A stretch of 19,531 nt of DNA from Glomus cerebriforme (taxonomy: Eukaryota; Glomeromycota; Glomeromycetes; Glomerales; Glomeraceae): contig QKYT01000589.1 in the NCBI GenBank assembly GCA_003550305.1, positions 40,038 to 59,568 on the forward strand. Reading direction: 5' to 3'. The notes under the pieces are model-generated. The model was not told the origin of the DNA, ran no database searches, and was given only the letters and a program-made list of their open reading frames with translations. Within the stretch, counting starts at the first letter, position 1; every line of letters starts with the position of its first letter. Shown in pieces: positions 9,331 through 17,529 of this stretch. Both the position numbers and the translations under genes were made by a program.

Positions 9331-10456
9331 TAGAATTTATTTATATTAGAGGCCTATCAAAAGGATTTCCTAATAAATTATTTTTTGCTTAAAAAAGCAT
9401 ATATTCATGGCTGTTTGACTTGTATTATTTGCATAAATTTTATAATATATACAGCATAGTAAGTATGCTTATACTTGGAATCTTTACTATGGATGTAATG
9501 GATGTAATATTTAAATTGTATGCATATGAAAGAATGTCATAAATGACATAATAATATTGTATAAATTTGGAAGAATTGATTTTTGATTTTGTTAATAATA
9601 TTGTTATGATTTGAGATTAATACAGTATTTTAAAATATAAAAATATATAATTTGTAAATAATAATTTAATTTGAAAGAAAAAGGAAAAAAAGAAAGATTG
9701 ATTATTATTAGTATTTATATTAAAATTTAATCATTCTGATAATATTGATAATATTCAAAACTTGCCACAAAATATTTACAATACAAAATATACAGCCATA
9801 TTCATAGCTATAATCATAGCTGTAGCCATAACCATAGCCGTAACAATAGTCATAACCACCATAGCCATAACATAGCCATAGCCACAGCCACAATTTATTT
9901 AATCAGTAATAATATACCATTATAGTATTTTTACAATTACAATATAATTATTATAATTATTATTCTATTTTTTCTGGTTCTGAAAAAATAAGAAATGTGA
10001 TCATTTTTCTGAAAAATTTTTAAATTATTAAAAAAACAAGATAAATTATAAATTCAATAGTATTTAATATTGTTACAAGATTGTTATCACATTACATTAC
10101 ATATAAATAGTCCCTAGGTATAGAAGCAATAAAAATAGTCATCATATACAGTTTAATGTATTTAAAAACCAGGTAACAGAAACCGTTGGATTGTCTGAAG
10201 CATTAAATTAAGATGTATTACAAAACTCAAGGGTTAAATTTAAAAAACTAATCAAAATGTAACACAAATTTATTGTAAAACACATGAAATCACAACAATG
10301 CATATTATTGGTTGATCACGCATGCGGACAGATGGACATTGCATCACAATGAGTCTAACCGAAGATGTCCTCAGCTATGCTTTGGACAAATAAATATATT
10401 GTTTCATATAATCTAAATTTAGAATATAAGATTTAAATAATATATAGTATATTGTA
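9331..10456. other. AT-rich spacer with minisatellite
   Basis: Apart from the tandem repeat at 9784-9896, no gene is supported. A small patch at about 10300-10390 has visibly higher GC than its surroundings and a 23-codon plus-strand frame (MRTDGHCITMSLTEDVLSYA..) ending at a TAA. It could be a leftover exon or transposon piece, but it is too short to assign. Confidence 0.35.
9784..9896. repeat. CATAGC-type hexamer minisatellite
   Basis: About eighteen diverged copies of a 6-base unit run in tandem (CATAGC, CATAAC, TATAAT, CACAGC and similar on the plus strand). On the minus strand the unit is GGCTAT, so one frame encodes a Gly/Tyr-rich run (GYGGYDYCYGYGYGYSYDYS) of about 25 residues. A one-base slip inside the array breaks the frame before it reaches the other copies. 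There is no start codon or flanking exon, so I treat it as a simple repeat. Confidence 0.8.
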
Positions 10457-10488
10457 CAGATAGATAATAAAATTATCCGGCCACTTTT
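10457..10488 (+). repeat. Tc1 left terminal inverted repeat
   Basis: 32 bases starting CAGATAGATAATAAAATTAT. It pairs with 11731-11762 at 27 of 32 positions and is preceded by the TA target. Confidence 0.9.
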
Positions 10489-10584
10489 CAAAGCGAAATA
10501 ATTTTATATATGTAATATAATAAAAATAAAAATTAAAACAAAATGTTTTTATTTATGACTTGATTTATTAATTTATAAAAAAAA

Positions 10585-11611
10585 TTAATAACTAATACTA
10601 TGGCCATTTGCATCAATAACCGCCTCAATTCTTCGGGGCATACTTTCAACTAATTTTTTATAATACTTCAGGGGAATGTCTTCCCATGCTTCCTTTACAT
10701 ACTTTTTAAGTACTTTAAGATTAGGCAGTGGTGGAGTATGATGGCAGACCATTACTTTCATCTCTGACCAAAGGTTCTTGATCGGGTTTAGATCAGAACT
10801 TTGAGCTGGCCAACCAAGCGTCTTGATTTTGGCATTTTCGCGGGCGGTCACAGCAACTTTTGAGCGGTGTGGTGGGGTATTATCCTCTTGAAAAATTCCA
10901 TTACCTCTTGGAAAATACTCATGTAAGGTAGGCACAACATAATTATTAATAATTTTAACATGTGTTTGGCCAGTAGCAGAACCTTTTAATGGAACAATTG
11001 TCCCAAGTCCATGCCAACAAAAACTCTCCCAAAACATTCTGCTAGAACTATGTTTTACAGTAATTGCAATACAGTCAGGATTTAATTGTTCTCCAGGTTC
11101 ACGCCATACCCTTCTGATGACCTTATTGAAACTGTGTAAAAGTACTTTTGTCTGAAAAAAGTACTCTTCTCCATTTTTTTGCTTCCTAATTTTCATGTTC
11201 ATGAGCCCATTCAAGACGAGCCTGATGATGTGTCTCTGTCATTGTAGGCTTTTTGCGAGGTATACAAGCAGTAAGTCCAACTTTATTGAGATTACGGCAT
11301 ATAGTAGCAGCAGAAATAGGCTGCTTTGTATGAGATGTCCATACAGTTGCAAGCTTTTTTAAACAAAGTCTGCGATTTTCACCATTTTCTTGAACAAAAG
11401 CTTTAAGTTCTTGTTGAGTTTGTGAATTAAGAAGTGGTGGACGACCAGTTTGCTTTTTAGGTGTTAAAGAGTGTATTTCATGAAGATGCTTGAGTATGTC
11501 ATTAACAGTTGTTTTCCCATACCCTAACTATTTAGCTATGGTACGACTTGATTGTCCGCAGTTATGACCATATACGATAGCACCACGAGTTTTTGGGGTA
11601 AGTGGTTTCAT
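10585..11611 (-). pseudogene. Tc1-family transposase, disabled
   Basis: The minus strand encodes nearly the whole transposase. ATG at 11611 begins MKPLTPKTRGAIV, a first helix-turn-helix (GQSSRTIAK), the linker KKQTGRPPLL (GRPR-like motif), a second helix-turn-helix (ISAATICRNL), then the first catalytic Asp in FSDKSTF (near 11150). A frameshift just after this passes into the open frame that ends at 10585. That frame holds the second Asp (QEDNTPPHRSK) and WPAQSSDLNPIKNLW, where the family has IENLW. The third catalytic residue is therefore Lys instead of Glu, 34 residues after the second Asp (a DD34E layout). Two TAG stops interrupt the N-terminal frame (11528-11530 and 11186-11188). The length, about 340 residues if joined, is normal for the family. 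Damage is light, so the copy is probably recent compared with its neighbours. Confidence 0.93.
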
Positions 11612-11675
11612 TTTTCTAGAAAATTCTAGAGAACAAGAGGCTAAAAGCTTATTTATTGGAACTATAAGTATAAAA

Positions 11676-11707
11676 TCACGTGTTATTTATATCACATTAA
11701 CACGTGA
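11676..11707. repeat. Perfect 10-bp inverted repeat in the Tc1 5' region
   Basis: TCACGTGTTA (11676-11685) is repeated exactly in inverted form as TAACACGTGA (11698-11707) with a 12-base loop. It lies between the transposase start and the right end of the element. Each arm contains CACGTG. It could be a subterminal transposase-binding pair or a hairpin in the leader RNA. Confidence 0.6.
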
Positions 11708-11730
11708 TGATTTATATAAACATCGCAAAA

Positions 11731-11762
11731 TAAACTGGCCAGATAATTTTGTTATCTGTCTG
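11731..11762 (-). repeat. Tc1 right terminal inverted repeat
   Basis: The reverse complement starts CAGACAGATAACAAAATTAT and matches the left end over 32 bases with five differences. It is followed by the TA target. Confidence 0.9.
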
Positions 11763-12016
11763 TAGTTTATTTATTAGTAAAATTAATAATAATTAAAGTC
11801 TTAAATGTATAAATCATACATAATAATCATATATTATAAATAAATTGTTCATCATGTACAAAAATTAGAATTGATCTCACCTATTATTCAGTACATAATA
11901 TTAATTATTACTTCTATATTAATTTTTAAGTTAAAAATTTAAATAACTTACTAAAAATGAATAAATATACAAATAATCTTATCTGATTCAACAATACCAT
12001 TTTTTTTGACATTATT

Positions 12017-12480
12017 TTAAAAGAGCTGAATTAAAAAATCTAAGTGCAGTACCATCATCTTAATTATCTACATTAATTACATCTCTCATATTTAATGCTG
12101 AATTATCATCTTTGGCAAAAGTAAAATCTGATTGTATTTAACAGTATCTTTGCCAAGTATTAATAGATGTGCTCCACTATATACATTATTTCTACCACAT
12201 ATTTTGGGTCTGGTCTATTTTCATGAATTGGTACTAAAATTTTATATTGTAAATTTCATTTTTATAAAGTAAAAAATTATTTGTGTATTGTCCTTTCATT
12301 AATTCAAAGTTGTGCATTATATTCATTACTTTATCTGCTGCAATGCTAATTAATTTCAAATTTGCTTGTATTGTTATATTAACTGTTAATTAATTCTTGC
12401 AGTGAGTTAGATATTTTATTTGTCATATCATTTTCTTTTGTAAGTAATAGAGTAATTACAATAGGAGGAATTCATATAAT
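12017..12480 (-). pseudogene. Fossil of an unnamed repeat-family protein
   Basis: About 150 codons of protein-like sequence can be followed leftwards through three or four frame changes: IPPIVITLLLTKEND; NLKLISIAADKVMN; PKICGRNNVYSGAHLLILG; FAKDDNSALNMRDVINVDN, a stop, then DDGTALRFFNSALL. The pattern of a SGA.LL..G segment followed by D.(Q)DD..A.R.F resembles predicted proteins that are abundant in Rhizophagus-type genomes. That is recollection and I cannot verify it here, and I know no functional name for them. Abundance would suggest a transposase or another repeat-encoded protein. No catalytic motif could be identified. The coding region is broken and its N-terminus (to the right, beyond 12480) and C-terminus are not recognisable. 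Confidence 0.5.
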
Positions 12481-12811
12481 TGGAATCTAAATAAAAGTAA
12501 ATAAATAATATAATCAATAATTAATTACCATAATTTAATATCAATATAAATGTATCAAACTTGTGATGTGATGCAATTTTATTTTTTTCTAATTATTTGA
12601 ACATCATCATGTATATTAAATGTAAATCCTCAAAATTCATTGTAAAACCTATGATGCAACTCAATTATTAATTTAGAATGAACTTTTGNACACTCAGTCA
12701 TTGTTATTACTGGTCCATTCCACTTCGGTGAATCAACTGCCCGTGTAATAACCAATTAATTGATCAAAAATCACACATTTTTTATTGCTCATTATTAGAA
12801 TTACATTTCAA
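12481..12811. other. AT-rich spacer with one N base
   Basis: No exon or repeat unit is supported here. There is one undetermined base at 12689. A GT..AG pair on the minus strand at 12487-12528 could be a 42-bp intron of the fossil to its left, but no open exon precedes it. Confidence 0.3.
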
Positions 12812-13185
12812 ACCTAGTTTCTAAGCTCAAAATTTTCAAAATTCTGAAAAAAATGCCACAAATTGCAATTACTAGCCATCTAGTTAACCTAAAATGATGA
12901 AATTACAATCATTAGGTTCATCTCATTGGGACGCATCAAATGATATTAATTTCAAGACTCTGCATTGATAAAAGAGAAATGACATCTCTAAAGACAAATT
13001 TACTTATTGCACGCCATCAAGTGATCATAGAAATATGAAATACTATCATCTGACGCATTTTAATGAGACGAATCCAATGGTGGTGATTTCATTTTTTACA
13101 ACTACTACTGGATGGCATGCAATCTCATTTTAGCACCTTTTAGAATTTAGGGTTTTGGAGTTTTGAAATAGTTAAACTCTAATTG
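12812..13185. repeat. Fold-back (long inverted repeat) element
   Basis: The two halves are inverted copies of each other around a centre near 12996. In the best block, 12899-12942 and the reverse complement of 13050-13093, 32 of 44 positions match, and 11 of the 12 differences are transitions. The pairing continues outwards: GCCATC-type and AAATTCT blocks at about 12836-12885 match 13105-13150 inverted, and the region near CTCAAAATTTT matches the right-hand CTCCAAAACCC. The arms are therefore about 145 bp with a loop of about 80. No coding capacity is seen. It looks like a non-autonomous fold-back or MITE-type repeat. Target duplications were not found, so the outer limits are approximate. 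Confidence 0.65.
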
Positions 13186-13539
13186 TAAACTTTACCTATA
13201 AGTAGTATTACATTGTAAAAATGTCGTATTGTAATATAATATTTAAAGCTTATTTTCCACCCTGAATAAATTTCACAATTCCAATAAAAGTAAAAATAGG
13301 AGTTATATTAATGCTGGTGGCGAAACAAATTCCCGTAAATTCTGAAATTTTAACTTTTGTATCCAAACATTATTTTTTATTTTTATATGTATTATGTAAA
13401 GAATTTATCATGAAATTTCAAATAAACCAAAAAATAAAAGAAAAAAATAAAGATTGAAAATTTATTTATTTCTTGTAATATTGTATATTATTGTAAAAGT
13501 GAAAATGTATTTACTTTGCATCAATTATTTCATCAACTT
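13186..13539. other. AT-rich spacer
   Basis: Nothing coding or structured was found between the fold-back repeat and the hAT transposase fossil. The part after about 13400 is mostly A/T runs. Confidence 0.35.
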
Positions 13540-14010
13540 TGGCAATCTATATCAATTTTATTTTCTGGTTCACTTATATTTTGAATATTTTTCACTCACT
13601 ATTCTTGATAATTTCATTCAAATCTAAATACATTATTCATTATGAAATCGTCTAGGTCATCAAGTAATGTTACTTCTGAATTATTAATGTCATCCATTAA
13701 TTCAATAAGATTTTCGTCTGAATTTAAATACACATCAATAAGAATTTCATGAAGGTGTAATCGAAAACAATTTGTACCAAATGATTCTTTCCTTTGGAGC
13801 AATCTCATCTAATGCATTTAATTCTTTTCATGCAACATTTGATTTTCCCATTTTCTAAGAATTAATAAAATATTTTAAAAAATATAATGGATCAGAAAAT
13901 TCAGCGTAATGCTTATTAAAGATTGCAATACATTGGCGGTGAAAAGCTAAATAGTCATTTTCATGTAATTTGTTGATTGTGATTCTAATTTTAAGATTGC
14001 TATTTTAATG
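13540..14010 (-). pseudogene. hAT transposase C-terminal fossil
   Basis: On the minus strand a frame from about 14000 reads INKLHENDYLAFHRQCIAIF, then FNKHYAEFSDPLYFLKYFIN, a stop, KMGKSNVA and KELNALDE. This matches the hAT core pattern in which a rod of aromatic and charged residues (..IFNKR..EF....YLLAYFLHP) precedes the dimerisation region. A second frame (13614-13808) continues with MRLLQRKESFG and ends in an acidic tail (NSDENLIELMDD, LLDDLDDFIM), as is common at hAT C-termini. Another frame of the same stretch contains LFSITPS, close to the hAT IFSI.PS.A..ER motif. Stops and frameshifts make it inactive. The BED finger and catalytic N-terminal half are missing here. The fragment's left limit is approximate. 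Confidence 0.5.
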
Positions 14011-14042
14011 GGATGCAAAGTGAATGCTAAATGCATGCACGC

Positions 14043-14050
14043 ACATCATC
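14043..14050. repeat. Left target-site duplication of the hAT miniature element
   Basis: ACATCATC here and ATATCATC at 14270-14277 differ at one of eight positions. Eight bases is the hAT duplication length. Confidence 0.5.
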
Positions 14051-14269
14051 TGGATCGGTCCTAGTAAGACTGGTCTTGATGGTCTTTGATCTGTAATTTG
14101 AGGACCAGTCCGGACCAGTAATTTATTTCTTGATTTAATTGCCACCTAAAGTGAATAAAAAAAAATTTAAAGATTGGTCTAAAGACCATCACATAAATCG
14201 GTCTGGTCCAGTCCAGGTTAAAGAACCAGTCTTTTTGGGACCAGACCAGACTGGACTGATCCATCCCTA
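14051..14269. mobile_element. hAT-type miniature inverted-repeat element
   Basis: A 219-bp element. The right end, read inward on the minus strand, starts TAGGGATGGATCAGTCC, a typical hAT terminus (T/CAGGG.TG). The left end starts TGGATCGGTCC, which matches the right end from its seventh base at 10 of 11 positions, so the left end has lost its outermost six bases (TAGGGA). Near-identical 8-bp sequences flank it. The interior is crowded with GGTC and GACC words in both orientations (more than a dozen), the kind of subterminal array that hAT transposases bind. It has no coding capacity. The 72-codon open frame across it (14061-14279) is an accident of the repeat. Confidence 0.7.
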
Positions 14270-14277
14270 ATATCATC
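14270..14277. repeat. Right target-site duplication of the hAT miniature element
   Basis: ATATCATC, one mismatch to ACATCATC at 14043-14050. Confidence 0.5.
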
Positions 14278-14944
14278 AAAAAAAGCTCAGTATCGTAAAA
14301 TTGTTAATATCGTTTATCTGTATAATCAGATCATAAATTAATTCATAAACAAGGTTAACAAGGTTTTTTTTTTAAAAAAAATAATAAAGTTTATGTTAAA
14401 ATAACATAAATGTATTCATGTTAAAATATATATCAGTCTCTTAATTATTTTCGCAAACTAATTGATTTGGATATCCCAAGTCAGATTTGGTGTTTGGCTA
14501 CAGCAGGTATATTTTTTTTGTAATATTACAATCAAAAAGAAGTCATGTTTCTAATATATTATGTGGCAAATTAAATTCCATATTTGGTTAATTAATCTTC
14601 TTAATTAGGCCTTTTTGTTCATGCATAATTTATCAATTAGTTGCGAATTTTGAATATTAGGGAGAAATCATGAGTCATTAATAAACTATAATCAGAATTT
14701 TGCGTAATGTAATTTATTAATTTATTATTGATAATTTTGACTTATTTTTATATTCTTATTAATATTTTTAATTATATAAACACCTCCAAAACTCCATATT
14801 ATTTTTTAAAATATCCTTAGAGCTCATCCACCTTATTTTAAAAATATTTTATTAGCAAGATGGATTACTACCTAATGATTATTTAAAATTTATTTTCTCT
14901 CTATCCTTTTTTACCTTTTATATCAACTATTTCTTGTCCTTATA
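14278..14944. other. AT-rich spacer
   Basis: No gene, RNA or repeat could be supported. It contains poly-T/poly-A hairpin-like runs near 14365-14385 and T-rich stretches towards 14900. Confidence 0.35.
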
Positions 14945-15185
14945 TTCCCTCTTATCTTCCTTATACTGTATATGAGGTNNTCCTCTATCAGGCAAGGAAA
15001 CCAGTAATACCAGTCAGTTAGTTGAGTATCTTCTATCTTCTATCTGGCGGGTTTGGTATTTTTTTTTTAAAATTCCTTTAAACTTCCTCTTCTCTTCCTT
15101 ATACTGTATATAGAGGTCTTCTTCGTATCAGGCAAGGAAAGNCCGGNCAGATCTGNNTGGTTTGGTTTAGACTAGAATTCCTTTC
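14945..15185 (+). repeat. Imperfect tandem duplication, 138-bp offset
   Basis: The block TTCCTTATACTGTATAT..GAGGT..TC..TATCAGGCAAGGAAA occurs at about 14957-15000 and again at about 15095-15139, 138 bases apart. Each copy is followed by a GG..TTTGG segment and AATTCCTTT. Both copies contain N bases, so the assembly was uncertain here. It lies just before the two short ORFs at 15232-15683 and may be the start or leader of an element. Confidence 0.65.
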
Positions 15186-15231
15186 CATTTCCTTATATAC
15201 TTATTGTACTTATCTTTATGAGCTCATGTAA

Positions 15232-15486
15232 TACAAACACCCATTCAGATTTGGAGAAAAGGAAGACTTTATTGATTTTAAAAGAGAAATTCAGATTCAT
15301 ATTATGGACATAACAAAGCTTTATAGCTCAAGCAGAAACAGTAGATATTCTACAATTTCCGTGAAGAAAATTAAGTTAGGAGAAGAGAATGTGCAAAGAA
15401 AGTATAATAGGGTGAATATGATGTGGAGTTTTTTTTATTATCAACAAAATCAACTGGTAGTGGTGTGTAAGAAAGACCACAAATAA
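15232..15486 (+). CDS. Unrecognised short ORF, possible element-encoded
   Basis: The frame is open for 85 codons between stops, with an internal ATG at 15304 that would give 60 residues. The part before the ATG also looks protein-like (KHPFRFGEKEDFIDFKREIQ), so the true start may be upstream or spliced. The product is Lys/Arg-rich with no motif that I recognise. The frame alternates with a second protein-like frame over the same bases (LEKRKTLLILKEKFRFILW), which suggests an old frameshift. It lies between the tandem duplication and a second ORF (15540-15683), and I treat the whole as one unclassified element-like unit. It may well be a pseudogene. The minus-strand frame at 15371-15607 is an antisense shadow. 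Confidence 0.3.
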   Translation, partial: YKHPFRFGEKEDFIDFKREIQIHIMDITKLYSSSRNSRYSTISVKKIKLGEENVQRKYNRVNMMWSFFYYQQNQLVVVCKKDHK

Positions 15487-15539
15487 AAGAGAGCACCAGA
15501 GAGAAAGAGGGGAATGAAAAAGATACCAAGAATAAAACA

Positions 15540-15683
15540 ATGATGAACATTTTTAATAAAAAAGCAGATAACATAATAGTGAATGACAAAACTACTGAAG
15601 AATTCACTGTAGAAGGTGGATTGGACGAAGTTTATTTTATCATTAGCAATTGCTCCTTTACAACCAATACTGTAGAAATTTAA
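15540..15683 (+). pseudogene. Unrecognised 47-codon ORF leading into the dispersed repeat
   Basis: The frame starts ATGATGAAC and reads MMNIFNKKADNIIVNDKTTE, then EGGLDEVYFIISNCSF before a TAA. The stop results from a frameshift. If the frame moves by one base near 15673, it continues RNLNGMICELKEEVFGFWRK, which closely resembles RKLNGILCGLKEE in copy 1 of the repeat (2905-3490). The conservation between the copies is at protein level across a shift, so this was once coding. The family is unknown to me. The upstream parts of the two copies differ, so only the segment from about 15640 is shared. Confidence 0.4.
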
Positions 15684-16255
15684 ATGGAATGATATGTGAA
15701 TTAAAAGAAGAAGTGTTTGGATTCTGGAGGAAGTATGGTCGCAAGGTTGAAACTTAAAATAATTGAAATTTTACAACTTTAGAGTTTATATCAAAGTCTA
15801 AAGTGAATCCAGAAAAATTTGAATTATGAACAAAAGGGAGAAATAATAATAAATCAAAGTAAACAAATATAGNAGTAAATTNANNATAAACAANTAGTCA
15901 AAACCATATAGTGTAAGATAAATAGAACATTATATGAAAAACTGGGTGTATGGGTGGGATAAAGGACGACAAAGAAATGGATATAACAACAAAAAATCAG
16001 GATTGATCAATTAGAAATAGATATATGCAAATAGTTATTATTTTAAAAGACATACGGAATTAATTTTTAGTTTATTATTTAGTAGTAGATATAATTTCCC
16101 CGATTTTCACTTTTAAAAAAAAATTTTTTGACTTTAAATATAATATTTCTTTTATTTTTTTTTTTATAATTTATGTTATTTTAATAAACTTATTATATTA
16201 CAAAATGAAAAATGAATAAATAATAAATAAAAACCAATATCAAACAGTATTATAT
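15640..16255 (+). repeat. Dispersed direct repeat, copy 2
   Basis: It aligns with 2905-3490 in the same orientation along its whole length, but carries about 100 extra bases near 15915-16020 and several N bases (15873-15895). The shared blocks are those listed for copy 1. The left limit is set by the point where similarity begins (TTTATCATT.. near 15640). Confidence 0.7.
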
Positions 16256-17230
16256 ACTTAGAAAAGAGCAATCTTTCTGTAAATAATTTATATGTACAAT
16301 AATTATTTTTAAAATTCTAATAATATCCAGAATTACTTTCTAGTTATATTAATATCACTAATATCACTAATCAATACAACAATGTTTTTGCCAATCATAC
16401 CCATCACAGAGATAACATAATCATGAAACACAAAATGAAAAATATATTACCAAAATGAAAAAATCCTTTGATATTTATCCCTATATAGTATAGCTCCCTG
16501 CATTTTCTACATTTTTTTATCTATTCCTTCAATAAATGCAATAAAATCACCAATTCTATTCGTATTTTCCTGATTTTGAAGTTAAAAAAGCCAAACCTAT
16601 TGATAATAAAACCAGTTTTTCCAAACGAAATTATTGGATTTTTATCATTTTTTTTTTACATTGCTACATGCCTATATCATTTGATTACAATCATATACTT
16701 TATATATATATATATATTATAAACCATACCCTCGATTTGATTTGAACGGATAATAAAAAAAAAGTCTCTTCTTTTCCCTGATTTATATTCTTACTAAATT
16801 TGGTTATTTTCAAAAAAAAATTTTCATTGATATATAAAAAAATTTATTATTACTAATTATGGTTCGGAAATTGGTTTAGTATAGTACATGTACTTTAAAT
16901 CTATCCAAAAACAGATCCCTGATAAAACCTATTGAACTCGTTAAATAGCACAGTAAGAAATGCTGATACTTTTTTTTTTAAATAAACATGGCCAATAAAT
17001 TGCAATATTTTTTTTTGTTATGTGAACGTGAAATTGATCGAAAATATTTTAAAATTCCTCACAAAATAAATAAATATCATATAATAGCAATTATATTATT
17101 ATCTATAAAAAAAAAAAATTCTATCTATCCAAATTGTTACATATAATTATTCAACTCATATATAAGTATTATTAAGTTACATGCGTAAATGTGAAATCGT
17201 TTCTTTTTTGTTTATTTCCTCTTAATACGT
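16256..17230. other. AT-rich region, no gene seen
   Basis: This contains a short (TA)n run at 16701-16717 and many poly-A/T tracts. A minus-strand frame around 16530-16640 is open for about 40 codons, but I could not tie it to any family. Nothing else is supported. Confidence 0.35.
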
Positions 17231-17443
17231 TTACCATTGGTATCTGGAATAGTTGATGATGATCAGAAACCACCAATAAATCTTGTCTATAAAATAATAT
17301 TATATATTAGTTTCACTCGGATTAAATGCTAATTATCATAAAACATCATCATTCTAATAAATAAATTACTTACAAGGATCTGCTGGGTTTTTCATTTGTT
17401 CACAAACAAAGACCATATTCCAAAAATAATCATAGCCTTCCAT
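17231..17443 (-). CDS. Small spliced ORF, or last exon pair of the decayed gene
   Basis: ATG at 17443 sits in a favourable context (AACATGG). Twenty-three codons (MEGYDYFWNMVFVCEQMKNP..) lead to a GTAAGT donor at 17373. An 87-bp intron ends with TTTTATAG at 17287, and the second exon continues in phase with KIYWWFLIIINYSRYQW and TAA at 17231-17233. The product would be 41 residues and has no stop or frameshift, unlike the gene just upstream. The donor is the full fungal consensus. It may be an independent small gene, or the 3' exons of the multi-exon pseudogene at 17530-19531, whose reading frame fades out about 100 bases before this ATG. I do not recognise it. Confidence 0.4.
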
Positions 17444-17529
17444 GTTGTTTTGCTATTTGATTAATCTTCTACAAATTGTCTCTTAATTAAAAATTTTATT
17501 TATAACTATTGTTGTACATCTTGTACATT

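Larger units (their letters stand above)
10457..11762 (-). mobile_element. Complete but inactive Tc1/mariner element
   Basis: A 1306-bp element with both ends present. The left end starts CAGATAGATAATAAAATTAT and the reverse complement of the right end starts CAGACAGATAACAAAATTAT. Over 32 bases 27 match, and the three differences in the first 27 are all C/T. Both sides are flanked by TA (10455-10456 and 11763-11764), the target that Tc1/mariner elements duplicate. The transposase lies on the minus strand with short untranslated flanks. Size, ends, target and gene content all fit the Tc1 group. Confidence 0.92.

Noticed and set aside
9784..9896. Possible CRISPR array
   Set aside because: The repeats are contiguous hexamers without spacers, and the genome is eukaryotic.
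12487..12528. 42-bp intron on the minus strand
   Set aside because: It has GT and AG ends, but no open exon precedes it and the phase leads directly to stops.
13614..13808. 64-codon minus-strand frame as a stand-alone gene
   Set aside because: The frame upstream on the same strand is hAT-like and runs into it after a stop and a shift, so it is better read as part of the hAT fossil.
14061..14279. 72-codon minus-strand frame
   Set aside because: It lies wholly within the hAT miniature element and its flank, and its residues simply translate the GGTC-rich repeats.
15371..15607. 78-codon minus-strand frame
   Set aside because: It is the antisense of the plus-strand ORFs at 15232-15683 and is rich in Phe, Leu and Ser, as expected of the complement of Lys/Glu-rich coding sequence.
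16701..16717. (TA)n run
   Set aside because: A simple microsatellite of common length in this AT-rich DNA.
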